A stretch of 7,799 bases of DNA from an uncultured Gemmatimonadota bacterium (GTDB taxonomy: Bacteria > Gemmatimonadota > Gemmatimonadetes > Gemmatimonadales > Gemmatimonadaceae): positions 1 through 7,799 of the forward strand of contig CAMLIT010000162.1 of the NCBI GenBank assembly GCA_946480295.1. Reading direction: 5' to 3'. Positions 1 through 6,507 of the stretch are shown here, in pieces. A program made the translations under genes and the position numbers. Below the pieces are notes generated by a model, which made no database searches, had not been told where the DNA came from, and saw only the letters and a program-made list of their open reading frames with translations. Each line of letters starts with the position of its first letter. Position 1 is the stretch's first letter.

Positions 1-921
<921 letters not shown>

Positions 922-930
922 CGCCCTCGC

Positions 931-958
931 CTTCCGTCTTCCGCTTTCCGCCTTCCGC
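931..958. repeat. 7-bp tandem repeat, four copies (CTTCCGY-type)
   Basis: Ten bases after the uvrA stop there are four consecutive heptamers: CTTCCGT, CTTCCGC, TTTCCGC, CTTCCGC. They are followed by a decayed TCCCGCG. They sit in a C-rich, G-poor, A-poor stretch of roughly 922-968. On the transcript this would be an unstructured C-rich segment, which resembles a rho-utilisation site just downstream of uvrA; that role is inference. The repeat itself is read directly from the sequence. Confidence 0.8.
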
Positions 959-962
959 TCCC

Positions 963-993
963 GCGCCAGTCGGTCGGGAGTCGCCCGTGGCGC
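963..993. repeat. Nested short inverted repeat in the uvrA-sdaAB gap
   Basis: GCGCCA at 963-968 is the exact reverse complement of TGGCGC at 988-993. Inside it, CGGG (975-978) faces CCCG (984-987) around a 5-base loop. Two stems of 6 and 4 pairs with mismatches between them give a weak hairpin, and no T-run follows. In DNA this GC-rich such repeats arise by chance, so a role in ending uvrA transcription is only possible. Confidence 0.25.
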
Positions 994-1034
994 CTGGCGG
1001 GTTGCGGAGAGCGGTGACCGGATGGCGGACGGGC

Positions 1035-1064
1035 ATTACATCCGGCTTCGGACGAGCGCATCAT
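1035..1064 (+). promoter_or_regulatory. Possible weak promoter for sdaAB-sdaAA
   Basis: ATTACA (1035-1040) matches the sigma-70 -35 consensus at 4 of 6 positions. It lies 18 bases before CATCAT (1059-1064), which matches the -10 consensus at 4 of 6. This patch is AT-richer than its surroundings. If used, transcription would begin near 1071, only about six bases before the sdaAB ATG, which would fit the absence of any Shine-Dalgarno there. The match is modest and could be chance. Confidence 0.25.
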
Positions 1065-1076
1065 ACCGACACTCCA

Positions 1077-1751
1077 ATGGTCTCCCTCCTCGACATCATC
1101 GGCCCCGTCATGGTCGGCCCCTCGAGCTCGCACACGGCGGGCGCGTGCCGGCTGGGGCTCCTTGCGCGCTGCCTCGTCGGCGGCACGCCGGACCGGGCGC
1201 GGATCGAGCTGCACGGGTCGTTCGCGCGCACCGGGGAGGGGCACGGCACCGACAAGGCCATCGCCGCCGGGCTGATGGGGTTCCGGCCGGACGACGACCG
1301 GATCCGCGACGCGCTGGAGATCGCCGAGCGCGAGGGGCTCGACTACCGCTTCGAGAAGACGAAGCTCGGGGAGGAGCAGGACGTCCACCCGAACACGGTG
1401 CGCGTCACCCTCGAGCGCGGCGAGCGCCGGTCGGTGATGGTCGGCTCCTCGTTAGGTGCCGGGCGCGTGCTCGTCACCGAGATCGACGGCTACCCGGTCG
1501 AGGTCACCGGCGGCTACCCGACCGTGGTCCTCGTCGCCGACGACGTGCCTGGCTCGGTCGCGCGCATCGCCGGCATCCTCGCCGACCACGGCGTGAACAT
1601 CGCCACCCTCCGCCTGACGCGGAAGAAGCGGGGGGGCGACGCCTTCATGGTGATCGAGGTGGACGAGCCGCCGAACGAGAAGGTGCGCGACCAGATCCGC
1701 GCGCTGCCGTGGGTCCACTGGGCGTTCCGGCTCGACAAGGTGTCCGCGTAA
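1077..1751 (+). CDS. sdaAB: L-serine dehydratase, iron-sulfur type, beta chain with ACT domain
   Basis: Small chain (224 residues) of the two-subunit [4Fe-4S] L-serine dehydratase, which deaminates L-serine to pyruvate and ammonia in the cytoplasm. The N-terminus carries the family motif GPVMVGPSSSHTAGACRLG (residues 9-27). The middle contains HGTDKA and the conserved VGSSLGAGRV stretch of the beta domain. From about residue 149 to 221 there is an ACT domain (DVPGSVARIAGILADHGVNI), a fold that commonly binds an amino acid such as serine for regulation. ATG 1077 is chosen because the motif begins at once after it; the frame stays open upstream through uvrA, but that part has no family similarity. 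There is no clear Shine-Dalgarno before it (CATACCGACACTCCA). The stop TAA overlaps the next ATG (TAATG), so translation of the two chains is probably coupled. Length and motifs are normal for the split form. Confidence 0.95.
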   Translation: MVSLLDIIGPVMVGPSSSHTAGACRLGLLARCLVGGTPDRARIELHGSFARTGEGHGTDKAIAAGLMGFRPDDDRIRDALEIAEREGLDYRFEKTKLGEEQDVHPNTVRVTLERGERRSVMVGSSLGAGRVLVTEIDGYPVEVTGGYPTVVLVADDVPGSVARIAGILADHGVNIATLRLTRKKRGGDAFMVIEVDEPPNEKVRDQIRALPWVHWAFRLDKVSA

Positions 1752-2635
1752 TGTACCGCTCCCTGCACGACGCCATCCGCGACGCGGAGGCGAAGCACGT
1801 CACCCTCGGTCGCCTTGCCCTCGACGTCGAGGCCGAGGACCAGGGCCGTCCGGTCGCCGAGATCCGCGATGCGCTCCGGCGCGCGCTGCGCGTCATGCAC
1901 GGCGCGGTGGCCGACGGGCTGCGCGGCGACCTGCGCTCGCAGTCGGGGCTCGTCGGCGGCGACGCGGCGAAGCTGCGCACCGGGCCCGCGGGCCCGCTCG
2001 CCGGAACACCCTTCCGCGACATCCTCGCGCGCGCGCTCGCGGTGCAGGAGGTCAACGCGGCGATGGGGGTGATCGTCGCCGCGCCCACGGCGGGGGGCGC
2101 CGGCGTGCTCCCGGCGGTCCTCACCGGCCTCGCCGCCGCCCGCGACATCGACGAGGAGGGGGTGGTGGACGCCCTGGCCACGGCGGGGCTCATCGGCGCC
2201 GTGATCGCCGAGCGCGCGTCGCTGTCGGGGGCAGAGGGCGGATGCCAGGCCGAGACGGGCGCCGCGGCGGCGATGGCCGCGGGCGCCGCCACGGAGATGC
2301 TCGGCGGCACGCCGACGCAGGTCGGCCACGCGGTCGCGCTGGCCCAGCAGGGGACGCTCGGCCTCGTTTGCGACCCCCTCGGCGGCCTCGTCGAGCTCCC
2401 CTGCGTCTTCCGCAATGCCACCGGCGCCGCGATCGCCCTCGCCGCGATCGAGATGGCGCTCGCCGGGATCACCTTCGCCATCCCCGCCGACGAGGTGATC
2501 GACACGATGGGGGAGATCGGCGCGACGATGGACGTCCGCTACCGTGAGACGGCGGGGGGCGGGCTGGCGGCGACGCCGACCGGGCGACGGCTCGCGCGCG
2601 AGCGGCTGGTGCAGATCAAGCGCTCGGGCGCGTAG
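1751..2635 (+). CDS. sdaAA: L-serine dehydratase, iron-sulfur type, alpha (catalytic) chain
   Basis: Large chain (294 residues) that carries the iron-sulfur cluster and active site of L-serine dehydratase, working with the upstream beta chain. Three cysteines sit in the expected family contexts: Cys165 in SGAEGGCQAETG, and Cys207 and Cys218 in CDPLGGLVELPCVFRN; these are the usual [4Fe-4S] ligands. The APTAGGAGVLPAVL motif lies at about residues 111-124. The ATG shares its A with the last base of the sdaAB TAA, so ribosomes can pass straight from one gene to the other. The beta-then-alpha order with separate polypeptides is the Bacillus-type arrangement, unlike the single fused chain of E. 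coli SdaA. The cluster is expected to be oxygen-sensitive. No truncation or missing ligand is seen. Confidence 0.96.
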   Translation: MYRSLHDAIRDAEAKHVTLGRLALDVEAEDQGRPVAEIRDALRRALRVMHGAVADGLRGDLRSQSGLVGGDAAKLRTGPAGPLAGTPFRDILARALAVQEVNAAMGVIVAAPTAGGAGVLPAVLTGLAAARDIDEEGVVDALATAGLIGAVIAERASLSGAEGGCQAETGAAAAMAAGAATEMLGGTPTQVGHAVALAQQGTLGLVCDPLGGLVELPCVFRNATGAAIALAAIEMALAGITFAIPADEVIDTMGEIGATMDVRYRETAGGGLAATPTGRRLARERLVQIKRSGA

Positions 2636-2762
2636 CGGCCGAGTGCGGTCGTTGTTGCCCACCCCCTTTGACGGTCCTACCTTGGAGTCCCGCTCCACTG
2701 CGGTCCCGATCGCCTGCCGCTCTGTTGGCCGAGCTGTCGAGTCCCGCAGCCGGTGCTCTCGA

Positions 2763-2777
2763 CCGGAATGCTTCCGG
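2763..2777 (+). repeat. Tight 6-bp hairpin CCGGAA-TGC-TTCCGG
   Basis: A perfect 6-pair stem (2763-2768 with 2772-2777) closes a 3-base loop. It touches the base of the larger stem-loop that follows, so the two could stack or compete for bases 2776-2777. It has no T-run. CCGGT (2750-2754) and ACCGG (2762-2766) form an alternative short pairing with the same bases. Confidence 0.45.
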
Positions 2778-2826
2778 GTCGGTCAGTCCCGTCGTGAGGG
2801 CTCCATTCGGCGGGACTGACCGACTC
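2776..2826. repeat. Long stem-loop: 14-bp perfect inverted repeat extendable to about 19 pairs
   Basis: GTCGGTCAGTCCCG (2778-2791) is the exact reverse complement of CGGGACTGACCGAC (2811-2824). Pairing extends inward through a G-U pair and two Watson-Crick pairs (2792-2794 with 2808-2810). It extends outward through a G-U and a G-C pair (2776-2777 with 2825-2826). The loop is 2795-2807. It lies about 140 bases after the sdaAA stop and 140 before the next gene. It could act as a terminator or 3'-end stabiliser for the sda operon, or as a protein-binding palindrome, but no T-run follows the stem. The pairing is seen directly; the role is unknown. Confidence 0.75.
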
Positions 2827-2954
2827 CAGACGCTCCCGGGATCGTAGATTGGATGTGGGACTCGGAAGTCGGCGCGGCATGGTGAGTTGAATGCGGGACC
2901 CGACGAGGTCTGAAACGCACGACGCAGCCGGATCGTACGAACCTCATCCAGCAA

Positions 2955-2959
2955 AGGAA
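2955..2959 (+). promoter_or_regulatory. Shine-Dalgarno fixing the start of the YbjN-like gene
   Basis: AGGAA lies six bases before ATG 2966. The other in-frame ATG (2891) has no comparable site and would add 25 residues of unlikely composition, so this site decides the start. Confidence 0.75.
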
Positions 2960-2965
2960 TCGGAT

Positions 2966-3376
2966 ATGGTTTCCAGGGATGACATCGAAGCCTTTCTCGA
3001 CCGCCTCGCCGCCGAGGGGGAGGGGGCCAGCTTCAGCGAGGTCGAGCCCGGGCTCTGGGTGGTGAAGCCGGGCGGCGCGCTCGACTTCAGCCTCGTCGTG
3101 CACTACTCGCCGCCGGTCGTCCTCATGCGCGTCAAGGTCATGACGCTGCCGACGAACGATCGCGCGCTGGCCACGCTCAGCCGCCGGCTGCTCGAGCTCA
3201 ACGCCAGCGAGCTGGTTCACGGCTCGTATGGCATCGAGGATTCCTCGATCGTCATCACCGAGGCGCTCGAGCTCTCACACCTGGACTACGAGGAGTTCCT
3301 CGCCGCGTACGAGGGCATCACCCTCGCGCTCACGTCCCACCTGCGCGAGCTCGGCACGTACGGCGAGGCACGCTGA
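2966..3376 (+). CDS. YbjN-like small protein (CesT/T3SS-chaperone-like fold suspected), partner of PspA
   Basis: Encodes 136 residues, acidic and soluble, with no signal peptide or membrane segment. The pattern is an N-terminal helix (SRDDIEAFLDRLAAEG), a beta-rich middle (GLWVVKPGG, LDFSLVVHYSPPVVLMRVKVM), a helix (LATLSRRLLELNASELVHG), a further strand (SSIVITEAL) and a long C-terminal helix (LDYEEFLAAYEGITLALTSHL). This order, with the LLELNA segment, resembles YbjN-domain and type III secretion chaperone-like proteins; the assignment is from recalled family features only. ATG 2966 is preferred for its AGGAA site; an upstream ATG at 2891 in the same frame would give 161 residues. The stop is three bases from the pspA ATG, so the two are almost certainly co-transcribed. 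Likely role (inferred): a small partner or chaperone of PspA. The biochemical activity is unknown. Confidence 0.8.
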   Translation: MVSRDDIEAFLDRLAAEGEGASFSEVEPGLWVVKPGGALDFSLVVHYSPPVVLMRVKVMTLPTNDRALATLSRRLLELNASELVHGSYGIEDSSIVITEALELSHLDYEEFLAAYEGITLALTSHLRELGTYGEAR

Positions 3377-3379
3377 CCC

Positions 3380-4162
3380 ATGGGCATCTTCGATAGAATC
3401 TCCACGCTGCTGCGCTCGAACATCAACGATCTGATCTCCCGGGCCGAAGACCCGGAGAAGATGCTGAATCAGATCCTCGTCGACATGCGCTCGCAGCTCG
3501 CCAAGGCCAAGCAGCAGGTCGCCTCGGCCATCGCCGACGAGAAGCGGCTGCGCGACCAGGCCGACGCCGAGTACAAGCAGGCCGAGGAGTGGCAGAACCG
3601 CGCCATGCTCGCCGTGCGCGAGAGCCGCGACGACCTCGCCAAGCAGGCGCTGATGCGCCACGGCGAGCACCTCACGCACGCGCAGCAGCTCGAGCAGACG
3701 TGGGAGTCGCACCGCCTGGAGACGGAGAAGCTCAAGAACTCGCTCCGCGACCTCAACGACAAGATCGAGGAGGCGAAGCGCAAGAAGAACCTCCTCATCG
3801 CCCGGCAGCGGCGCGCGCAGGCGCAGAAGCGCATCGCCGAGACGATGTCCTCGATGAACGAGAAGTCGGCGTTCGACGCGTTCGCGCGGATGGAGGAGCG
3901 CATCGAGCAGAGCGAGCGGCAGCTCAAGGCCTCGGTCGAGATCGACGAGGAGTTCTCGGGCGACCACCTCGCGAAGCAGTTCAAACAGCTCGAGCGCGGC
4001 GCGACCAGCGCCACCGTCGACATGCAGCTCCTCGCCCTGAAGCAGAAGATGGGGATGCTCCCCGCCGGCGCGGCGCCCGACCAGAAGCAGCTCGGCGCCG
4101 GCAAGAACGAGGAGACGGTCCACGCCGAGATCGAGGACGCGGAGGAGTCGAAAGGCAGTTGA
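3380..4162 (+). CDS. pspA: PspA/IM30 family membrane-stress protein
   Basis: PspA proteins bind stressed or leaky inner membranes and assemble into ESCRT-III-like polymers that maintain or remodel the bilayer. This one has 260 residues. It starts MGIFDRISTLLRSNINDLI, the typical N-terminal amphipathic helix, followed by the family stretch AEDPEKMLNQILVDM. From about residue 25 to 220 it is a nearly continuous, highly charged coiled coil rich in K, E, R and Q, including MLAVRESRDDLAKQAL and FARMEERIEQSERQLKAS. The last 35 or so residues are Gly/Ala/Glu-rich and probably disordered. There is no signal peptide or membrane span, as expected for a peripheral protein. It follows the YbjN-like gene by three bases, and its stop overlaps the start of the AI-2E gene. 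No pspF or pspBC homologue is present in the window, so control of the E. coli type is not apparent. Confidence 0.95.
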   Translation: MGIFDRISTLLRSNINDLISRAEDPEKMLNQILVDMRSQLAKAKQQVASAIADEKRLRDQADAEYKQAEEWQNRAMLAVRESRDDLAKQALMRHGEHLTHAQQLEQTWESHRLETEKLKNSLRDLNDKIEEAKRKKNLLIARQRRAQAQKRIAETMSSMNEKSAFDAFARMEERIEQSERQLKASVEIDEEFSGDHLAKQFKQLERGATSATVDMQLLALKQKMGMLPAGAAPDQKQLGAGKNEETVHAEIEDAEESKGS

Positions 4163-5352
4163 CGACGGAGACGACCCGGCGCTTCCGCTTCGCGCCGATC
4201 CTCACCGCGACGGTCCTCACGATCCTGCTGCTCTGGCTCGTCGGGACCGTCGCGCACGTACTGATCCTGCTCCTCCTCGGCATCCTCGTCTCGCTCTACC
4301 TCGGGGCGGTGACGGCGTGGTTCGAGGAGCACCTGCGGCTGCCCGAGCGGGTCGCCTTCGTCCTCTCGCTCGTCCTCACCCTGGGCGGGCTCTTTCTCGT
4401 CTTCTGGGTGCTCGTCCCGCCCGTCATCGCCCAGACGGAGCAGCTCATCCGCGTCCTGCCGGACTACATCACCGGCTGGGAGGAAGGCATCGAGCGCGCG
4501 CTGAGCCGGATCCCCGCGCTCGCGCAGGTGATGCAGCCCGGGCAGCACAAGCTCCTCTTCGCGCTCTACGAGCAGGTCGCGCAGGCGTTCACCTTCGGGA
4601 GCGTGGCGGAGAAGGCGATGAGCGCGGTGCACGCCGCCATCAACGTCTTCTCGGTGATGGTGATCGGCATCTACCTCTCGCTGCATCCCGCGCTCTATCG
4701 CGAGTGGCTGATCGCGCTCTTCCCGCCGATCCACCGCGACCTCGTCCGCGACGTCCTCGCCGATCTCGCCGACACGCTGCGCGCGTACATCGTCGGCCAG
4801 CTCATGACGATGGCGTTCCTCGGCACGCTGACCGGCATCGGCCTCAACCTGCTCGGGGTGCCGTACTACATCTCGTTCGGCGTCTTCACCGGGCTGGTGG
4901 CGATCGTCCCCTTCTTCGGGACGCTGCTGTCGACGACGCTCCCCGCGCTGTTCGTGCTCGGCGGCCCGAACGGCGGTACGCGCGCGCTGCTCGTGATCGG
5001 GCTCGGCGTCGTCATCCACCTCATCGAGGGAAACGTCGTCTCGCCGCTGGTGATGTCGAAGAAGGTCGACCTCCCGCCGGTGCTGACGATCACGGCCGTG
5101 CTCATCATGGGCCAGCTCCTCGGCGCGCCGGGGCTGCTCGTGGCGTTGCCGACGCTCGCCGCGCTGATGGTGATCATCCGCCGCATCCTCCTCACGCGCA
5201 TCTACGAAGGGCAGGGCTTCCGCCGCACGACGCGCGAGCGCCCGATCGTCCTGCGCGTCCCCGTGCCCGGCGGCGGCGTGATGCTGCCCGCCGGACCGCC
5301 GGTCGACGTCCTGTCGATCGCCGAACAGCTGCAACGCCGCAAGTCCGCCTGA
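4159..5352 (+). CDS. AI-2E family transporter-like polytopic membrane protein (TTG start)
   Basis: A 397-residue inner-membrane protein of the AI-2E/PerM/TqsA family, whose members are proposed exporters of autoinducer-2 or other small solutes, or Na+/H+ antiporters; the substrate here cannot be told. Hydrophobic segments are at about 12-32, 34-52, 66-88, 159-176, 214-232, 238-268, 275-288 and 308-338. The extended amphipathic region between the third and fourth segments (about 89-158) is typical. The diagnostic C-terminal block is VVSPLVMSKKVDLPP (about 293-307), followed by a Gly/Leu-rich segment. TTG 4159 overlaps the pspA TGA (TTGA). It is chosen because the first membrane span starts right after it, GGAGGAG lies at 4141-4147 and GAAAGG closer in, and no ATG or GTG in frame lies between it and the first span. 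The overlap indicates translational coupling to pspA. Confidence 0.92.
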   Translation: MTTETTRRFRFAPILTATVLTILLLWLVGTVAHVLILLLLGILVSLYLGAVTAWFEEHLRLPERVAFVLSLVLTLGGLFLVFWVLVPPVIAQTEQLIRVLPDYITGWEEGIERALSRIPALAQVMQPGQHKLLFALYEQVAQAFTFGSVAEKAMSAVHAAINVFSVMVIGIYLSLHPALYREWLIALFPPIHRDLVRDVLADLADTLRAYIVGQLMTMAFLGTLTGIGLNLLGVPYYISFGVFTGLVAIVPFFGTLLSTTLPALFVLGGPNGGTRALLVIGLGVVIHLIEGNVVSPLVMSKKVDLPPVLTITAVLIMGQLLGAPGLLVALPTLAALMVIIRRILLTRIYEGQGFRRTTRERPIVLRVPVPGGGVMLPAGPPVDVLSIAEQLQRRKSA

Positions 5353-5367
5353 CCCTCCTCCCCGCTC

Positions 5368-6447
5368 ATGCCTCCCGTGCCCCGTTTCGTCGCCCTCGCC
5401 GAGGGCGCGTTCAATCCCTTTCGCGCCAAGACGGCGAGCGCCGTCATCCGCTACGCCCCCGAGCAGGTCGTCGCCGTGCTCGACTCCACGCGCGCCGGCA
5501 GCCGTGTCCAGGACGTCCTCGGCTTCGGCGGTGACATCCCGGTCGTCGCCTCGCTCGCCGAGGCGTTGAGCCGTCGTCCCACCGCGCTGCTCATCGGCAT
5601 CGCGCCGCCGGGCGGCCGCCTGCCTGACGAGTGGCGCGCGCTCGTGCTCGCCGCGATGGACGCGAAGCTCGACATCTGGAGCGGGCTGCACTCCTTCCTC
5701 GGCGACGACCCCGAGTTCGCGCGCCACGCCGCCGAGCGTGGCGTGACGATCCACGACCTGCGGCGGCCGCCGGCCGACCTCGACGTCGCCAAGGGGCGCG
5801 TGCGCGACGTCGCCGCGACCGTCGTGCTCACCGTCGGGACCGACTCGAACATCGGCAAGATGACCACCGCGCTCCAGCTCCGCGACGGACTGCGCGCGCT
5901 CGGACATCGCGTCGGCTTCGCCGCCACGGGCCAGACCGGGATCCTCGTCTCCGGCGCGGGCATCTCGGTGGACGCCGTGGTCGCGGACTTCGTCGCCGGC
6001 GCCGCCGAACGAGTCGTGCTCGACGCGGCGAAGGACGCGGACATCGTGCTCGTCGAGGGGCAGGGCTCGATCATCCACCCGAGCTACTCCGGGGTGACGT
6101 ACGGCCTGCTCCATGGCTCGCTGCCGCACGCGATGATCCTGTGCACGCAGCCGACGCGGAAGGCGTGCAACAACCACCCGTGGGTGAAGATCCCACCGCT
6201 GCCCGCGTTCATCGACCTGCTGGAGGCGGTGGCGAAGCCGCTGCGTCCGGCTCCGGTCATCGGCATCGGGCTGAACACGTACGACCTGCCCGAGGACGCC
6301 GCGCGCGCCGCGGTGGCCCGCGCGCACGAGGCCACCGGGCTTCCGGCCACCGACGCCGTGCGCTTCGATCCGATGCCGCTCGTCGAGGCGATCGACGCCT
6401 TCCATCGCGCGCGTCGCGAGATGCCGGTCCTGGCCGCGCGCGGATGA
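5368..6447 (+). CDS. DUF1611 family P-loop protein (DgcN-like, D-glutamate N-acetyltransferase family)
   Basis: Encodes 359 residues, the normal length for DUF1611. An N-terminal domain (about 1-145) has Rossmann-like features (VVAVLDSTRAG, LLIGIAPPGG, DIWSGLHSFLGDDPEF). The C-terminal domain starts with a modified P-loop, VGTDSNIGKMTTALQL (about 156-171), and carries VEGQGSIIHPSYSGVTYG (229-246), a hallmark of the family. One marine member, DgcN, was reported as an N-acetyltransferase in D-glutamate breakdown that works with a racemase-type partner; the exact reaction here is inference. Such genes often sit beside an L-Ala-D/L-Glu (dipeptide) epimerase gene, but none is next to it here. ATG 5368 follows the AI-2E stop by 15 bases and lacks a Shine-Dalgarno (the spacer reads CCCTCCTCCCCGCTC); a GTG three codons later is the alternative. 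It is probably transcribed with the upstream genes. Confidence 0.9.
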   Translation: MPPVPRFVALAEGAFNPFRAKTASAVIRYAPEQVVAVLDSTRAGSRVQDVLGFGGDIPVVASLAEALSRRPTALLIGIAPPGGRLPDEWRALVLAAMDAKLDIWSGLHSFLGDDPEFARHAAERGVTIHDLRRPPADLDVAKGRVRDVAATVVLTVGTDSNIGKMTTALQLRDGLRALGHRVGFAATGQTGILVSGAGISVDAVVADFVAGAAERVVLDAAKDADIVLVEGQGSIIHPSYSGVTYGLLHGSLPHAMILCTQPTRKACNNHPWVKIPPLPAFIDLLEAVAKPLRPAPVIGIGLNTYDLPEDAARAAVARAHEATGLPATDAVRFDPMPLVEAIDAFHRARREMPVLAARG

Positions 6448-6474
6448 TGACGCGCCGGTGAGCGGCGGCGCGCA

Positions 6475-6507
6475 CGTTGACGGCTCCCGGATCCGGAGCC
6501 GTCAGTG
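6475..6507 (+). promoter_or_regulatory. Hairpin that buries the Shine-Dalgarno and GTG start of the ABC-like gene
   Basis: TGACGGCTCC (6478-6487) is the exact reverse complement of GGAGCCGTCA (6495-6504), with a 7-base loop. Outward, two G-U pairs and a C-G pair extend the stem to 6475-6477 with 6505-6507. The only Shine-Dalgarno (GGAG, 6495-6498, six bases before the start) and the start codon itself are therefore in the 3' arm. It may limit translation of the next gene, or it may be the end structure of the upstream transcript, since it begins 27 bases after the DUF1611 stop. No T-run follows. Confidence 0.6.

Larger units (their letters stand above)
2636..2965. other. 330-base non-coding region between sdaAA and the ybjN-like/pspA unit
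   Basis: No open frame here looks like a protein: the frames that cross it are overhangs of neighbouring genes or antisense with no recognisable motif. It is visibly less GC-rich than the coding DNA around it. AGTCCCG occurs at 2686-2692, 2740-2746 and 2785-2791; its reverse complement CGGGACT is at 2811-2817; one-mismatch copies are at 2702-2708, 2856-2862 and 2894-2900. A strong stem-loop (2776-2826) and a smaller one just before it (2763-2777) are listed separately. An 8-bp palindrome TCGTACGA is at 2933-2940. I could not find a convincing -35/-10 pair, although the region must supply the terminator for sdaAA and probably the promoter for the next unit. Confidence 0.6.

Noticed and set aside
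2668..2696. TTGACG as a -35 element after sdaAA
   Set aside because: No -10-like hexamer at 16-18 bases (CGCTCC at 17), so not called a promoter.
1514..2698. 394-codon antisense open frame over the sda genes
   Set aside because: Same effect: a compositional shadow of sdaAB-sdaAA with no recognisable motif.
2845..2850. TAGATT as a -10 element for the ybjN-like gene
   Set aside because: Nothing like a -35 at the right distance; the nearest, CTGACC at 2816-2821, is 23 bases away and within the stem.
2616..2954. 112-codon - strand frame spanning the sdaAA-ybjN gap
   Set aside because: Covers the structured non-coding region, has no family resemblance or good ribosome-binding site, and includes both arms of the stem-loop.
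2636..2965. Insertion sequence or MITE
   Set aside because: There are inverted repeats, but no flanking target duplication, defined ends or transposase remnant could be found; kept only as a possible explanation of the motif cluster.
5353..5367. CCTCC just before the DUF1611 start, identical to the anti-Shine-Dalgarno core
   Set aside because: A five-base match in a C-rich 15-base spacer is expected by chance; it only shows that a Shine-Dalgarno is missing.
3469..6405. Very long antisense open frame (978 codons, - strand) across pspA, the AI-2E gene and the DUF1611 gene
   Set aside because: It mirrors the GC-rich codons of three well-identified + strand genes. The predicted protein is low-complexity Arg/Glu/Asp/His-rich with no domain, and it changes character at each sense-gene boundary.
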